A DNA stretch of 64,000 nucleotides from Reticulitermes speratus (taxonomy: Eukaryota > Arthropoda > Insecta > Blattodea > Rhinotermitidae), in contig JAJKFL010000013.1 in assembly GCA_021186555.1 (NCBI GenBank), positions 34,934,743 to 34,998,742 on the forward strand, given 5' to 3'. The notes below the pieces were generated by a model, which saw nothing but the letters and a program-made list of their open reading frames with translations, had not been told where the DNA came from and did not search any database. How positions within the stretch are numbered: position 1 is the stretch's first letter; each line of letters opens with the position of its first letter. The position numbers and the translations under genes are program-made. Shown here one piece after another: positions 49,545 to 60,880 of the stretch.

Positions 49545-49905
49545 GATTCCCTTTGTACCGCGCAGTAAACACAATCCGCCTCTCTTGTAAAAACCAATCA
49601 GTTAATGCTATACAGAGAAATAAACGCTGTTTGTTCTGAGATCATGGAAGCCACACAAGTGCGCTCTGTGGGCAGAACGTAGAATTTTTAAACGTAAACT
49701 CGGCGGTACAAAACCCTTTAAAGCCCAGGGGTTACTTTATGTATAACAAGGTATAACATTAAAAAATTCTATATTCTGCCCACACAGTGTATTTATGTGT
49801 TTTTGTGGATCTCAGAACAAACAGCGATTTCCGCCTGCAGCATTAACTGACTGGTTTTAATAATCAAGACGGAGTGTGTTTACTGCGCGGTACGAAATGG
49901 GCCTC
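49545..49905. mobile_element. MITE-like foldback, about 140-bp arms
   Basis: The left arm TTTGTACCGCGCAGTAAACA, then CTGTTTGTTCTGAGATCATG and GGGCAGAACGTAGAATTTTT is the inverse of the right arm AAAAAATTCTATATTCTGCC, then TCAGAACAAACAGCGATTTC and TGTTTACTGCGCGGTACGAA. A diverged half copy lies at 61865-62010. It has no ACATGT or GAAAC motif. Confidence 0.7.
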
Positions 49906-50039
49906 TAATTGAGAACGTTTTGTCTTTGTCCGTAAAGGGCTAATATGTCATTTTTATATCCATCTAGATATTATCTTCAGAATGCTTCAATGAACTCTAA
50001 GGTATATTACAACATGCTAAGTAAACATAATGCATACTG

Positions 50040-50525
50040 AGAAAGCAGATATAGCTCAGACGGTATAGTGACAAGACTACGGACTAGACACCCGAAGGGT
50101 TGTGTTTCGATTTCCAGAAGAGGCAAAAAACGTTTCTCTAAAGCTTTGAGTTTAATTCAAAACAAACAAATGCACAAGATTATTAACAAGTATAAGATGT
50201 ATTTACAACCCCTACATATGTTTCGGCAATTTATTTACCGAAACATATGTAGGAGTTGTAAATACATCTTATACTTGTTAATAATCTTGTGCATTTGTTT
50301 GTTTTGACTTAAACCCATGATAAAATGCACGGTACGTACAACACAAAATTTTCTCTAAAGCGTCAAAACTCACTCGGCCTCCTATCCAAGGGACACCGTG
50401 GGCTCTTTCTCCTGGAGTAAAGCGGTGTTTGAATCTCTGCACTCACTTGCATCTAGTACCGACGTTAAAAAAGCGAGGAGCTATATCTCGACTCCCCAAT
50501 ATGTCTATCATGGCGTTAGGCAATC
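50040..50525 (+). mobile_element. SINE3 copy interrupted by a foldback
   Basis: Head TATAGCTCAGACGGTATAGT (A box) and TTGTGTTTCGATTTCCAGAA (B box); after the insertion the body continues GGTGTTTGAATCTCTGCACT, then ACTTGCATCTAGTACCGACG and GAGGAGCTATATCTCGACTC. This copy shows that SINE3 has a tRNA-like head. Confidence 0.7.
50145..50349. mobile_element. Foldback element with exact 12-bp duplication inside SINE3
   Basis: It is flanked by TTTCTCTAAAGC at 50133-50144 and 50350-50361. Arms of about 80 bp (AAACAAATGCACAAGATTAT and inverse) meet at CCTACATATGTTTCGGCAAT then TTACCGAAACATATGTAGG. The 3' tail has AAAATGCACGG, as in the 45.7 kb element. The core C-U-G-A-N-G-A half is absent. Confidence 0.85.
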
Positions 50526-50699
50526 CCACAATTGCGAAGTGCAACTTTCCTCATATAAACCTGTCAAGTTACGCTGCCGGCAGCCCACATTGTGTATTGA
50601 CAGAGTAACAACTTTCGTTTCAGTGAAGCCTGTCGCACAGTTTCACAGAAACATTCAAGAGCCCGAATCCGGTCACACCGGTTCTAATGCAACTCTCTC

Positions 50700-50925
50700 T
50701 CTCTCTCTCGATCGTTGTTGAATTCAACAGCTTTTTACAACTGGAACATGCACTGAAATGCTTGTCCCACTGCCATAGCTACAGTTATTATTATTATTAT
50801 TTCATTGTTTGTTGTTATTTGTGTTTGTATGTTGTGCTATTTCTGTAATTGGCCTTGTAGCTGTTGACTCGGCACATTAATAAACTAGAATTGAATTGAA
50901 TTATTATTATTACAACCATAATGAG
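50700..50925 (+). mobile_element. Probable LINE 3' UTR
   Basis: The run cattgtttgttgttatttgt, then ttgtagctgttgactcggca and taaactagaattgaattgaa, ending in (TTA)n, has the style of a LINE 3' end. It has no coding part. Confidence 0.35.
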
Positions 50926-50974
50926 CAATAATAATTCAATCAATAAGTATTGATGATGATAATAATAATAATAA

Positions 50975-51425
50975 TAATAAAGGCATTGCAATAGCAGGAC
51001 ATAGAAATGTGATGAAGAAAGAAGCCGAGAAGAATTTAAAATATAAAGACCTTGCCATGGTAATACAGAGCATGTGGATTATTAAAGCAAAAGTGATACC
51101 AGTAATAATAGGGGCAGCTGGAACTATCTCAAAATCATTCAGAAAATACCTGAGCAACATACTGGGAAAGCTCGATATGAAGGCACTACACAAAACAGCC
51201 ATACTGGGCACTGCACACATACTGCGGAAAGTACTAAGGACAAAATATTCAACACGGGAAATAACAGTACATGTACCATAAATTGTAACCACAGAATAGC
51301 TACAACAATATACCCTAGAAATATGGTTTGTTTCAGATATGCAATTGTAAATACACTGCATAAAAATGATGATGATAATATTAATAATAATAATAAGAAT
51401 AATAACAATAATAATGAAGGTTAAG
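50975..51425 (+). mobile_element. LINE ORF2 C-terminus with (AAT)n tail
   Basis: Open frame NVMKKEAEKNLKYKDLAMVI, then QSMWIIKAKVIPVIIGAAGT, then ISKSFRKYLSNILGKLDMKA, then LHKTAILGTAHILRKVL, stop at about 51281. The W-x-x-K-x-K-V-I-P-V-(I/V)-I-G-A-x-G-T...L-x-K-T-A-I-L-G-T-A-x-I-(L/I)-R-(K/R) block is a widespread LINE C-terminus in animals; I cannot assign the clade. It ends in a T/A-rich tail with GATGATGATAAT repeats. The long minus-strand frame here is its low-complexity shadow. Confidence 0.8.
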
Positions 51426-51534
51426 TCGTTCTTGTATGTAATTAAGTACAACGCCAAGAAGACACACAAGGGAGTTGTGATACAGGCTAGAGAGTTTCAT
51501 TCATTCGTAAACTGGACACTAGGTATAACTGAAT

Positions 51535-51722
51535 GGTCATCATCACGTTCCAGCCGCTTTAATCCCGCAGAATGAACACCCAGCACCCATTCAGTACGGG
51601 GCTGGGTGAGCCCCAGAGCCGGCCTTCGCAAATTGGAGAAGAGAAATGTCTCCTAACTCCTGCCGGGAACCGAACTCTGAATCTTTGGCCGCCCAGCACA
51701 GATTGATCTAACTCGGCTCAAC
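51535..51722 (-). mobile_element. SINE4 copy
   Basis: Minus strand: TTGAGCCGAGTTAGATCAAT (A-box region) and GAGTTCGGTTCCCGGCAGGA (B box), then GGCTCTGGGGCTCACCCAGC and GGGATTAAAGCGGCTGGAAC. Confidence 0.7.
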
Positions 51723-52174
51723 AACAACAGCAACAACAACTGCATAGAACTGAGACACGGAATATCGACGCCTTCACAACAGGAATTTGTAAAAATACGC
51801 CCCTTAGCTCCGTCTGTCAACAGATATTTTAACAACTCGAAAACTGCAGAACGGTTTTCATAAAATTTGATACCGCTGAATTATCCTAAATTTTGTCGAC
51901 ATTAGAAATTTTGGCTAAAATAGACCAGATCTGGTTTTCATCCAGTCTCATTAAATATGATGTTGATGATAATGATGATGATGATAATAATAATAATTTG
52001 AGTTCAGTTGTTACAACGCTCACAGCTACCTCCCGATTAACAACTGGTTGTCACGATGGTAGCCCATCACCATTTGATATTTATCAGACATACTTACTAT
52101 TGTTTTGTCTTTTTAAAACCATTTATATGCGACGTTGTCTAAATATCTGCCTAAATTTCTCATCTGCGCTTTGC

Positions 52175-52540
52175 TAGTGCACCTTAATGTTTTCCTTGTT
52201 CATATTTAACCATTTAAAAATGTCTTTTTCCAATTCCTTGTTTCCACACAGTCCAGTAATACGTGTTTAACAAAATGTTCGCCTAAACATAAGGAGCATC
52301 TTCTTTTATCTCTGTTTCTTCTTATTCCTTTCAACTTCCACACAGCTGCTAGCGCCACGCTAGTTCACTTCTTTCTTTCCTGAAACAACATTCTAGATAT
52401 GATCCTTTTACCCCAGCTGAACATCATTTCTGGATATAATGTTAATGAGCTCTTCTCTGATATTTTCGCCACAATACTTTGCCTTCCAATGTCATTACAT
52501 GTGTCCTTCACTATCTGTTGCTTCCTCCACACTTACCATA
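52175..52540 (-). mobile_element. LINE C-terminal relic, minus strand
   Basis: Decayed frames read KRRCSLCLGEHFVKHVLLDC, then VETRNWKKTFLNG, the C-x-x-C-x-x-(E/D)-x-x-x-H-(I/V)-L-L-x-C zinc knuckle typical of LINE ORF2 ends. Frames are broken. Confidence 0.5.
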
Positions 52541-52544
52541 ATCC

Positions 52545-53235
52545 TCTTTCAACTCCTTAATCCAACTTCTCTCAATCATATTACCTTTTAGTCACTCATA
52601 ACATTGTTGTACCGGACCTTCTATGTCCGAACACATATTCCGATATCACCACTTTAATCTCTGCCTATGCACTTACCTCTCCTACATTCTCTGCTAAGTT
52701 TCGCCTTCGCAAATCCATTGGCTGCACAATTCGGTATCTCCACTAATTTGTTGCATTATCTACCGTAAACCTTGCCTGTTATTCGAATGCTTCACTAAAT
52801 CCCCACACCTCAATTCAGTACATGATCTTAGATTCACATACCGTTAGGTATTACAATCAACAAACTCGGTTACATTTACGTATACCTTCTGCAATACATT
52901 ATTTTTCAGTCATCTTTATGTCCAGTGTAACTAAAGGCCACCGCTTTCTTTCAGCAGATATTCCAGTTCTGAAACTGGCTTATAAGAACCATACCTCTGC
53001 TGCTGCTGACTGCCACAAGAAACACAGCTGAACGCCATTTCACGACCCTGATCAATGTTCCATGGCTGCTAAAGAAGAAGCTATAGCAACCGGACACTGA
53101 CCTCGTAAGTAAATCAAGCATATGATTATTACAAATAGAAGTACCTCTTCTACTCCCGGGACATGGTTAACTTTCGTTACCATTTGGAAATTATACAGTA
53201 GCAGAAAGTTTGAAGGAGGAAAATCTCTCAAATGA
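52545..53235. other. Intergenic, nothing recognised
   Basis: It may continue the decayed LINE upstream on the minus strand, but no motif was seen. Confidence 0.3.
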
Positions 53236-53239
53236 ATGC

Positions 53240-53400
53240 ACTAAAGTATACTGGGCCTGACATAACCTCCTGTTCGATGGATTTCCGTGTTCTCTTCCGG
53301 GCGTGAAGGTAGCCACTCTGTTCCATCCAGTGTCGCGGGTAAGAATGACTGGAGCTATACCTTTACTCCCCCTATATGCCTTCATGGCGTGGATATGGCC
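53240..53400 (+). mobile_element. SINE3 3' half
   Basis: The run tctgttccatccagtgtcgc, then aagaatgactggagctatac and tatgccttcatggcgtgg matches the SINE3 3' block. Confidence 0.5.
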
Positions 53401-53404
53401 AGCT

Positions 53405-55945
53405 TTGCCTTTTACCACATAATCAAAAGTATTATGGGGAACGAGTATTCGAATCACATCCAGAAACAGTACGACACTACTTGAACATCGCTTGTACAGT
53501 CGCGTTACAGCAAACACTGGAAATATGGGGTCAATTTAATATCTTAGGGTGTTTATTATTAGTCGGCGGTAAACAACAAGAAACTGGCAGATTTCCTCCG
53601 CTTTCGAGCAAAGACTAAAATAACTCCAAAGTTCCTACTTGTCAATGCATGTTTCACGTGCAGACCTCTCTATTTACACTCAGCAAAATTAACCCCCTAG
53701 CTGTGGAAACCACCAAATTATATTTCCGACCTATACAATTTCGAGGCCCTTAATTCAAGTCACTACTTTCAATTAAATTATGCTTTCTTCTGTATAGCCG
53801 TACAAAAAACTTGGGCTCCAACACGAAGTAACAGACAGTTCCCATTAGCAACCCTGTTTTTGGACTAAAGCTTTGTATCCATTACTCATCTCCAACATGC
53901 TTGCTACACGTCTTTGATTTTACCACCCTAATATAATTTCGTAAAAAGTAAAATTTACGCATCTTCTCACTGTGTAACATTCTTCATCCTCCTGTTACTT
54001 TTTCTCTCATAGTTCTCAATAACTTCCTCAGCACCCTGTTCTCAGGCACCCTCAGTTTATGCTTTTCGTTTAAAGTGAGAGACCAAGAGTCACTTGACTA
54101 AAAAAGAAGAGGATACAAATGTTTCTAAGAAACTTCTCTTTGAAATTTCAACGGGCTGGTATGGTTTGGAAGCTAAACACGCTGACCGATGTATAAATAT
54201 GTCCCATTCACGTATTCGCTTCGTGCAGGTTGTGAAAGGAATGGCTAAAGAGCAACTTTATGTGTGTGTGTGCTGTATTCGGCTGTTGGTGGGACTAAGC
54301 AAAACGGGGGGGCGGGGGGAGGTATGTGAAGGTCCGCTAGTACTCACGGCGAAGTTGAAAGTTAGTTTCTTTTGTTTAACGTTTATAATTGTTCTCAGCG
54401 AGCGGATGGCAAGCCTGTTTCGCTCGGGTACTTAAGTGTCATTATTTGAAGTGACCGCGTGCTGGTGATGTTATGCACGATAAATATGTACATAAAAACT
54501 TCGAATATTTTTCAGTTATTTGCACTTACCACGGTTTAGATATAGAGACAAATTATTATCATCATCACCATTATCACCACCACTATCATCATCCAAAATC
54601 CGCTTTATATTTTTCTGGTAAATCCATACAGACCAGTCAACAGCTTTTATCTTTTGAGATAACCCTCTTTTCGATATGCTTTTTTAGTATTCTGCCAATC
54701 TCTGCTTCCTGTGGTTTAATCATGCTAACAGTAATGAGTATATGGGCATACGTGGGAGGCTAATATTAAAATGAATCTTTAGGAAATAGGATGGAAGGTT
54801 ATGGAACGGATTTACCTGGCTTGGGGTAGAAACCAGTGGCGGATTCTTGAGAACAAGATAACAGATTTTCGTGTTTCATAAAATGCGGGGAATTTCTTGA
54901 CGAGATTCTAAAAGAGACGTAACCCCAAACTACAGTTCGGGGCCCCGCAACATTCAACGTAATGCAAAACCAAAAATATTACAAAGGACATATTTGTCCA
55001 GGTAAGGAACTAACAAATTTTCAAGAAAGAAATACCATAATGGATCTGTTATAAAACGTAACGTAACAGGCATATATATTTTCTTACACCTGTGCAATTT
55101 CGAAGAATTTCGGCGAACTCTTCGTGTGACAAATTTTTTACTTACTGTCCCTTACTCAAGATAATGCAGTTTACCTGCACAGCGTAGGTCGCACTCGCGA
55201 CGACGGTCGGGGGAAAACATATACGTAGATCCTGTCAAAAACATGAGTCCCTGTTACTGCATGGCCTTCTTTCCACTAGTCGCAATGTTTAGGTGCTTCT
55301 TTTATAGCAAAGTCAAATTTATGCACAGCTCTAACCACATAAAACACTACGAAAAATAAATGTATTATTTCACACGCACAAAACACGACTGCACTTCAGC
55401 CCATTGTACTCTTAACTAGAATACGTCGGTTACTGGTCAAACAAAAAAGGGGGCAGTCGGCTTTCCCCAAGCGCAAACAACTGCCAAGGTCAACTGCAAA
55501 CTCCTCAGTCAGTATCAGTACTTTTCTCATTCCACCGAAAAGACATTAACACTTACACTTGTCAGGCGTACAGAAGCCCACATTAGCTTGGATGTCACGT
55601 TAAATTTTAAGTCCCTTGTGGCGCCCAATGTCATTGTGAATTGAAATGAAATCATCGACAAAGAAACTTTAAAGAAACATAAATGCTTAGGTGAAAATTG
55701 AGATTATCAAGATGGAAAATATAAAAATTAGCGTCTTCTTAATTTGTTGATAATTGAGTCACAGTCAAACATAACTTTATGTTTATTATGTACCGACAGA
55801 CTGCGTACATGATTCAGTTCTGGTGGACCATCATTAGGATATGTATAAAACTATTACAAAAAGGAAGATAAAATTGTAAATAACATATGTACACACTTCA
55901 TAGGTATACGTATGGTTTTACAGTTTTATTTTCCTTTCTATCCTC
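53405..55945. other. Intergenic, nothing recognised
   Basis: A 113-codon plus frame at 54094-54435 and a (CAT/CAC)n stretch near 54556-54595 are present. No domain or repeat family was recognised. Confidence 0.3.
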
Positions 55946-55949
55946 TGCG

Positions 55950-56078
55950 TCCAGCCGATCCCTCGTCCAGTGGAGTCCTACTGACTGTGGTGTGTCTCTC
56001 AGTGTGATCAAAAGAAATTACAAAAACCTCGACACTGAAACGGGAAAACCGGAGTAGGTAGAAGAGGACTAAAAAAAT
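55950..56078 (+). mobile_element. SINE1 3' fragment (tail B)
   Basis: GCCGATCCCTCGTCCAGTGG, then AGTCCTACTGACTGTGGTGT, then tail B GATCAAAAGAAATTACAAAA and CCTCGACACTGAAACGGGAA. The tRNA-like head is missing. Confidence 0.75.
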
Positions 56079-56079
56079 T

Positions 56080-56980
56080 TTTCCTTTCTATAATTGTATA
56101 CATAAGACAGATGATGGTCCGTCAGAATTGAAACCTGTACATGTAGCTTATTGTTACATAATAAACATGCAGTTATGTTTGACAGTGACTCACTGAGCAA
56201 TCAATTAACATATAAACACAACGATAAGTCTTACATTAAGTCAAGGTCTCCTGGTTTTGTGACATCTTGTAATTTGGAGGAAGCCTTTGCCTCAGCCTTA
56301 CTCAGTCGGTTTCTCTGAAATGCTGGAACTTTTCTACCAACGTACATGGCGTCATGCCCCAGCGATGTTGTTATAAATACCTACTTTGAGCCCTGTCTCA
56401 CTGGCAACCTTGCACAACACACAACTTCCATGTTCACTCGTCTACCCTCATTAAAGTCTCCAAAGAGTCGCCTCTATATAAAACCTTACAAGCAGGTTGT
56501 GTTGTACTTTGACCAGAAGTGCAATTAGCATGAACAAGCAGCAAAACTATTTCACAATGAGCCAACTGCTGTGGCAAGTGAGTTGGAAATTCTACGTCAC
56601 TGACCACAAACACCAATAACCCTTTTGGAACCATTTACCTAATGGACTTTTCCTCGTTCTGTGGTGCCAATAAAACATGAAGTTTCGAGGATATTACTGT
56701 CCCCTGTCCTCAAACTAAAAATAAGTTTTCCAACATGCGATGATAAAGTTCATACAGTAAATGATTCCAAATGTGATTAACCATCGTCAGAATCCCACAG
56801 AATTCTGTCAGTCACTCTCCTAGTTGCACACACTTCTAATCTCTTCAAATGCTTCATGTCACGATTTTTTACATATTTATAAGAACTTCAACATGCAACA
56901 GACGCACACACGCATTGTTCTGTCAGGAATCACCAAATCTGGCACTTGGATATAAGGCTCGCATAGCCAGAAACGTTGTT
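56080..56980. other. Intergenic with one foldback fragment
   Basis: 56285-56370 contains tttctctgaaatgctggaac, then cgtacatggcgtcatgcccc, a GTTGGTAC-type relic. Otherwise nothing was recognised. Confidence 0.35.
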
Positions 56981-56984
56981 TAAA

Positions 56985-57065
56985 GCAGGGCTGGCCAACT
57001 TAAACCTACAGGTGGGCCACATAATTCGTTAAGGACTCTCATGAGGGCCGCACTTTTGTATACAT
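56985..57065 (+). mobile_element. hAT-like terminus
   Basis: CAGGGCTGGCCAACTTAAAC, then CAGGTGGGCCACATAATTCG and GAGGGCCGCAC has the style of hAT terminal sequence (CAGNGNTGGCCAA with GGCC repeats). The other end was not found. Confidence 0.4.
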
Positions 57066-57244
57066 ATATCGAAAGGGGGGTTGAACTAACTAGAAGGCCG
57101 TTATTTACAAACAATACGTTATGCTAAAAGTATTTTATTCTTCCTAATATACATATTATATACGTTATATACTATATATAACACATTTTAAGGTCCGAGA
57201 TCTCCAATTGCAAATGTATTATTTCCTTACTTCTATATTCTTGG

Positions 57245-57290
57245 GATGGGCCTGATGATGGCTACAAAAACATTAGCCGAAACATGTAGC
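57245..57290 (+). ncRNA. Hammerhead-like motif, weak stem I
   Basis: CTGATGA (57252-57258), extra T, GGCTA/TAGCC stem II, GAAA, CATG, TA. Stem I is at best three pairs (GGC/GCT), so this is a relic of the ACATGT-type family without its partner arm. Confidence 0.45.
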
Positions 57291-57299
57291 TGATTTGTT

Positions 57300-58020
57300 G
57301 ACTGGTAAAGCTGTGTTTTGACTTAAAAACCCCTCCATTTTTAGTTCGCTAAAAGTACGGTTGAATGACAAGGTAGTAGCTCGTACTAAACTCGGTAAAA
57401 CAAAAAGAATGATTGGTTTACTGTGTGCTGTCTTAAAAGTGATGAGTTATAGTTTCTGAACATTTTCTGTGCCAATTAAGTTGTTAAGTTCTGTAGACCT
57501 ATTATATTATGTTACATTGTATTACTGGAACTATTCAGGTGACCGATGGCCGCATGTTGGTCAGCCCTCGTTTAGAGGACGGCTATGTGTTTTGTTTTCT
57601 AGCGATTTTTTTAGCAAGGCTAGTACGAAGGGCTGTAACTTGGTTCCCAAGTTCTGAAAGGTAAATGGATAAAATTACTTGCCAAGTAACACAGAACTCG
57701 CATTCTTAGGGATACGAAAGGCGAAATAATTATTTATGCTACTACAGTGAAGGGTGAGGTTCTCGTGGCTTTGAGCGTTAAGCTTAGGGCATTATGGGAT
57801 GTGACGCCGTGTACTTCGGTAGTTACGTACCAACTTTTATGAGGAACCCCCTTTAAATCTGCCACACTTTTAGTCATTCTCACTTGTGATTCGAATTAGA
57901 ATGCAAGTAACAGTCGTTTAACACTGCACCTGAAATGCTGAAAATCTGTCCGCTCTGATGCATTACATTTAACAATTCAGTTCAACTTTCGCAGTAAAAA
58001 TTTAGTTTCCCAGATTCAAG
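57300..58020. other. Intergenic, nothing recognised
   Basis: 57795-57850 has a decayed foldback fragment (gatgtgacgccgtgtacttc, then ggtagttacgtacc). Confidence 0.3.
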
Positions 58021-58024
58021 TCTG

Positions 58025-58470
58025 CTGGAGTATTAAAGCCGTGTTGACTGATAAACTGTTACCGGCGTTTTCGGAGGGTTTTTTTTTGTGAAGGACCCCG
58101 CAGCAGATGCCACGGGCGCACCGCAGCCTTGAGGCTTATTTTGCAACCCTGTGATGAAGACAATTAGTTTTTTCCGTTTTTCCGTGTAATGTAGCACCGG
58201 TGGAATGAAACTGACAGGGGAAAACCGAAGTACTCGTGGAAAAACCTGTCCCAGTGCCACTTTGTCCACCACAAATCCCACACGGACCGACCCAGGATCG
58301 AACCCAGGCCTCCGCCTGAGCCATGGCACGGCCCTCGGAGAAGAGCATTGCCCCAAACAGTGCAAGATTTCTTGGAATGCCTTACCCTGAAGATGCACTA
58401 TTTTCGTACGAACCGTCGGTAAATATTTACCAGTCGACACGACGTATAACATCCCAGAAGACTTGAATCT
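58025..58470. mobile_element. Foldback element with SINE2 inserted in the loop
   Basis: The left arm gtgttgactgataaactgtt, then accggcgttttcgg and the right arm ccgtcggtaaatatttacca, then gtcgacacgacgtataacat are inverted relatives. The right side reads ACCCTGAAGATGCACT, then CGAACCGTCGGT, with ACC/GGT as the stem I equivalent. Confidence 0.6.
58078..58335 (-). mobile_element. SINE2 copy
   Basis: Minus strand: GGGCCGTGCCATGGCTCAGG, then GCCTGGGTTCGATCCTGGGT, ACGAGTACTTCGGTTTTCCC, GGTTGCAAAATAAGCCTCAA and GTAGCATCTGCTGCGGGGTCC-like end, followed by an A-rich tail. Confidence 0.8.
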
Positions 58471-58479
58471 TCAGTCCCG

Positions 58480-59570
58480 TCTTCAGAACCAATCGGCTAA
58501 TCCTTTTTATGGATACGTTCACTGATTATTCTGAGAATCATACGAAACACTAATGTAGGTACCGCGCGAGCAAAATGCAGAAGTTTTAATGTTAATGCAC
58601 ATGGCACATATTCGCAGTTGCCACTGAGCTATGAAGGTGTTTAACTCACTAAGCTGGGGCGAATAGCACACAATAGATATTGATACTTACACAGCACATA
58701 GTCGTGAATACAGCCGGCCTCTTGACTAAGCTTGTGACAACTACCACACACTCCGACAGGCTACGACTGACTACGGAGTAAGCCTGCCGGTGTTGCAGGT
58801 GTCGTTGGGAGGGAAAGGAAGGGGCACTGCAATACTGTGCAGTTGCCATGTTTCTTTTCATACTCCGTTTATTCCCCGCCCACCTTACTGCGAAACCTTG
58901 TTAACTTATGATTCAAGGAACATCTGAACAGTGAACGCCAGATTGTGTGATCACTCAATGGCCTTGTGGCTAGCACAGTGGCCACTGACCCCGTGGACAT
59001 GGACTGTTCATATCAGCTGGAGGATTTGTGCAGTTCCTTAACAGAAAACATCAACTCCGAAAGCTGAAACTATAAATTACGGACTTCTGTCACGAGACGT
59101 CGTGTATCTGGAAGCTAGGCATTAACGTTTCGGAGGGGCCTGTTGCGTGTGTCTTCATAAGCAGGCTTTTACGGCCGTGAGAACCCCAAATCGCACATCA
59201 GACTGAAGTTTTTCTCAGTAGTAAGAATGATCATTGTAATCTTCCGGATTGTGGCACCGTGTAGTATCGTAGATGGTTGCCACTTTTTAGATGTAACTTG
59301 CTACCTCCCTCTTCAGGATAGAAGCAGCAGGTTCGTTTGAAACTTTAGTGAGGAAACTACAGTCAGCAGTGCTTATCCTTCAGTTTTTGCACCAATATAA
59401 CTAGATAGGATAATAGAATTAGCTTAGTACGAGTAAGTAATTATGAGAATCTGACAGTCACTCAGCTTGGCAAGCACCTTCTATGGTGCCCCAACCGTGT
59501 TCAACAAATCCTGTCACTGAACCATATTCTGAGCTACGAGCATTAGAATCCAGTCCACGTTTGTACGTCA
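58480..59570. other. Intergenic with foldback relics
   Basis: 59090-59165 and 59250-59345 carry diverged GTTGGTAC-type pieces (ggcattaacgtttcggaggg; ctccctcttcaggatagaag, then gcaggttcgtttgaaact). A possible tRNA-like SINE head (ggccttgtggctagcacagt) lies at about 58958. Nothing else was recognised. Confidence 0.35.
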
Positions 59571-59578
59571 GTTTTAAT

Positions 59579-59927
59579 ACACTCATCTTTCGCTTTTCGC
59601 GGGGATTACGTTCCAAGACCCCCTGAGAATAGCGAAAATCCAGGAATAATTGATCACCACCCCTCCCAAAACAATGTTTTATTACTTTTAGTGTTTTTCT
59701 TTTATTTACAGAAACACTGTGATGGGAGCTGCTTCTTTTTTTTTTTTACCTTAAACTCCTTGAACGCCATGCGGTATAGCTCGAAGACCTGTTCGAGTTG
59801 TTGAAAAATTTTGAAGCTCCTATCCACTGAAGCGTCGGCGTAATGTTCTTTTATTCTTGGGGCGACCTCGCGAATTTGCGAAACGCCGAAGTACGAACCA
59901 GCGAAAAGCGAGGGATACCTGTAGTAC
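59579..59927. mobile_element. Tigger-like MITE
   Basis: The left terminus cactcatctttcgcttttcg, then cggggattacgttccaagac and the right terminus, inverted (tacaggtatccctcgctttt, then cgctggttcgtacttcgg), are the C-A-(G/C)-x-x-A-T-C-(C/T)-(C/T)-T-C-G-C-T-T-T-T-C-G-C type of pogo/Tigger ends. TA occurs at both borders. The interior is non-coding. Confidence 0.65.
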
Positions 59928-59929
59928 CT

Positions 59930-60290
59930 TACAATCTAAACTTAGGTCTCCCATCTGCTTTCTTTTCTTCAACTTTCTGATTAAAATGGTATCGATATGT
60001 ACATAGACCTGTACGTATGTATGTGTATTCCCCGCCTGTCCAATGCTTATATATGATTACAACTAATAAAACAATGAGGCTGGAATAAATTTACGACGCC
60101 AGAAATATTTACGCGCGAACTAAGCACTCTTACTCATGGGCTAAATTACATGTCATTATTGGACCAAACGCCACGTTATCTAATTAGCCCAGAATCAACG
60201 AAATCATGCGCCGCAAGGAATGAGGTTTATGGGTTGTTTGTAATATTTGCGATTTCACGACGGTGTAGATTCAGCTCATGTTTTCTCTTT
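59930..60290. other. Intergenic, nothing recognised
   Basis: No gene or repeat was seen. Confidence 0.3.
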
Positions 60291-60294
60291 GGAT

Positions 60295-60560
60295 AGTGAC
60301 GCCGTGTACTATTATACGTGGACATAAAATTTTTTCAGGAACTTCCTGCTCCCATTTTCAGACTTGCAGTGAATAGTGAGCGAATTTGGCCCGGACAGGG
60401 TTTTGTAATCATGTCACGACGTGGACCGTCTTTGTAATCTGGTTCTGTGATGTACCACATTCAGACCCTAATTACTTTGACCCTGAAGAAGGAAGCAGAA
60501 CCTTCTTTCGATACTTAGGTATCCACCGACAAGTCTACACAGCTTCACAGACAAGAGGAC
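60295..60560. repeat. Foldback-type element, loose arms
   Basis: Left gtgacgccgtgtactattat, then cttcctgctcccattttcag and right GACCCTGAAGAAGGAAGCAG, then AACCTTCTTTCGATAC and taggtatcc. The right part keeps ACC-CTGAAGA-stem-GA spacing. Confidence 0.45.
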
Positions 60561-60587
60561 CAAAAGACCTGAAACATGTTTGAGGTC

Positions 60588-60880
60588 ATCGAACTTCTGG
60601 GATGTTACTCGGCGTTGACTGGTAGTTACTGACGTTTCGGGTCAGCCTATCTGCACCATCTTCAAGGGTCAAGCAGTCCAATAGGGTAAGTAGCTATATA
60701 CACACCATTCGCTATGTAAACGCACCCAACTGTTCACGGCAGTCTTCTTACTCTGCATTACGCTTGAAGATGGAACCGATAGGTTGTCCCGAAACGTCGT
60801 TATCTAACTACCAAACGCTGCGTAACATTCCAAAAGAGCGAGAGCCTCATTTACACCGCGGCGGGAGTGTAAAATAATGA
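60588..60880. mobile_element. Second-family foldback
   Basis: The left arm gaacttctgggatgttactc, then ggcgttgactggtagttact and gacgtttcgggtcagcctat is the inverse of the right arm CGCTTGAAGATGGAACCGAT, then CCCGAAACGTCGTTATC and CTGCGTAACATTCC. Confidence 0.65.

Noticed and set aside
50936-51469. 177-codon minus-strand frame rich in Leu and Ile
   Set aside because: It is the antisense of a LINE C-terminus plus AT-rich repeats.
54094-54435. 113-codon plus-strand frame
   Set aside because: No recognisable motif or flanking splice evidence; composition is like intergenic DNA.
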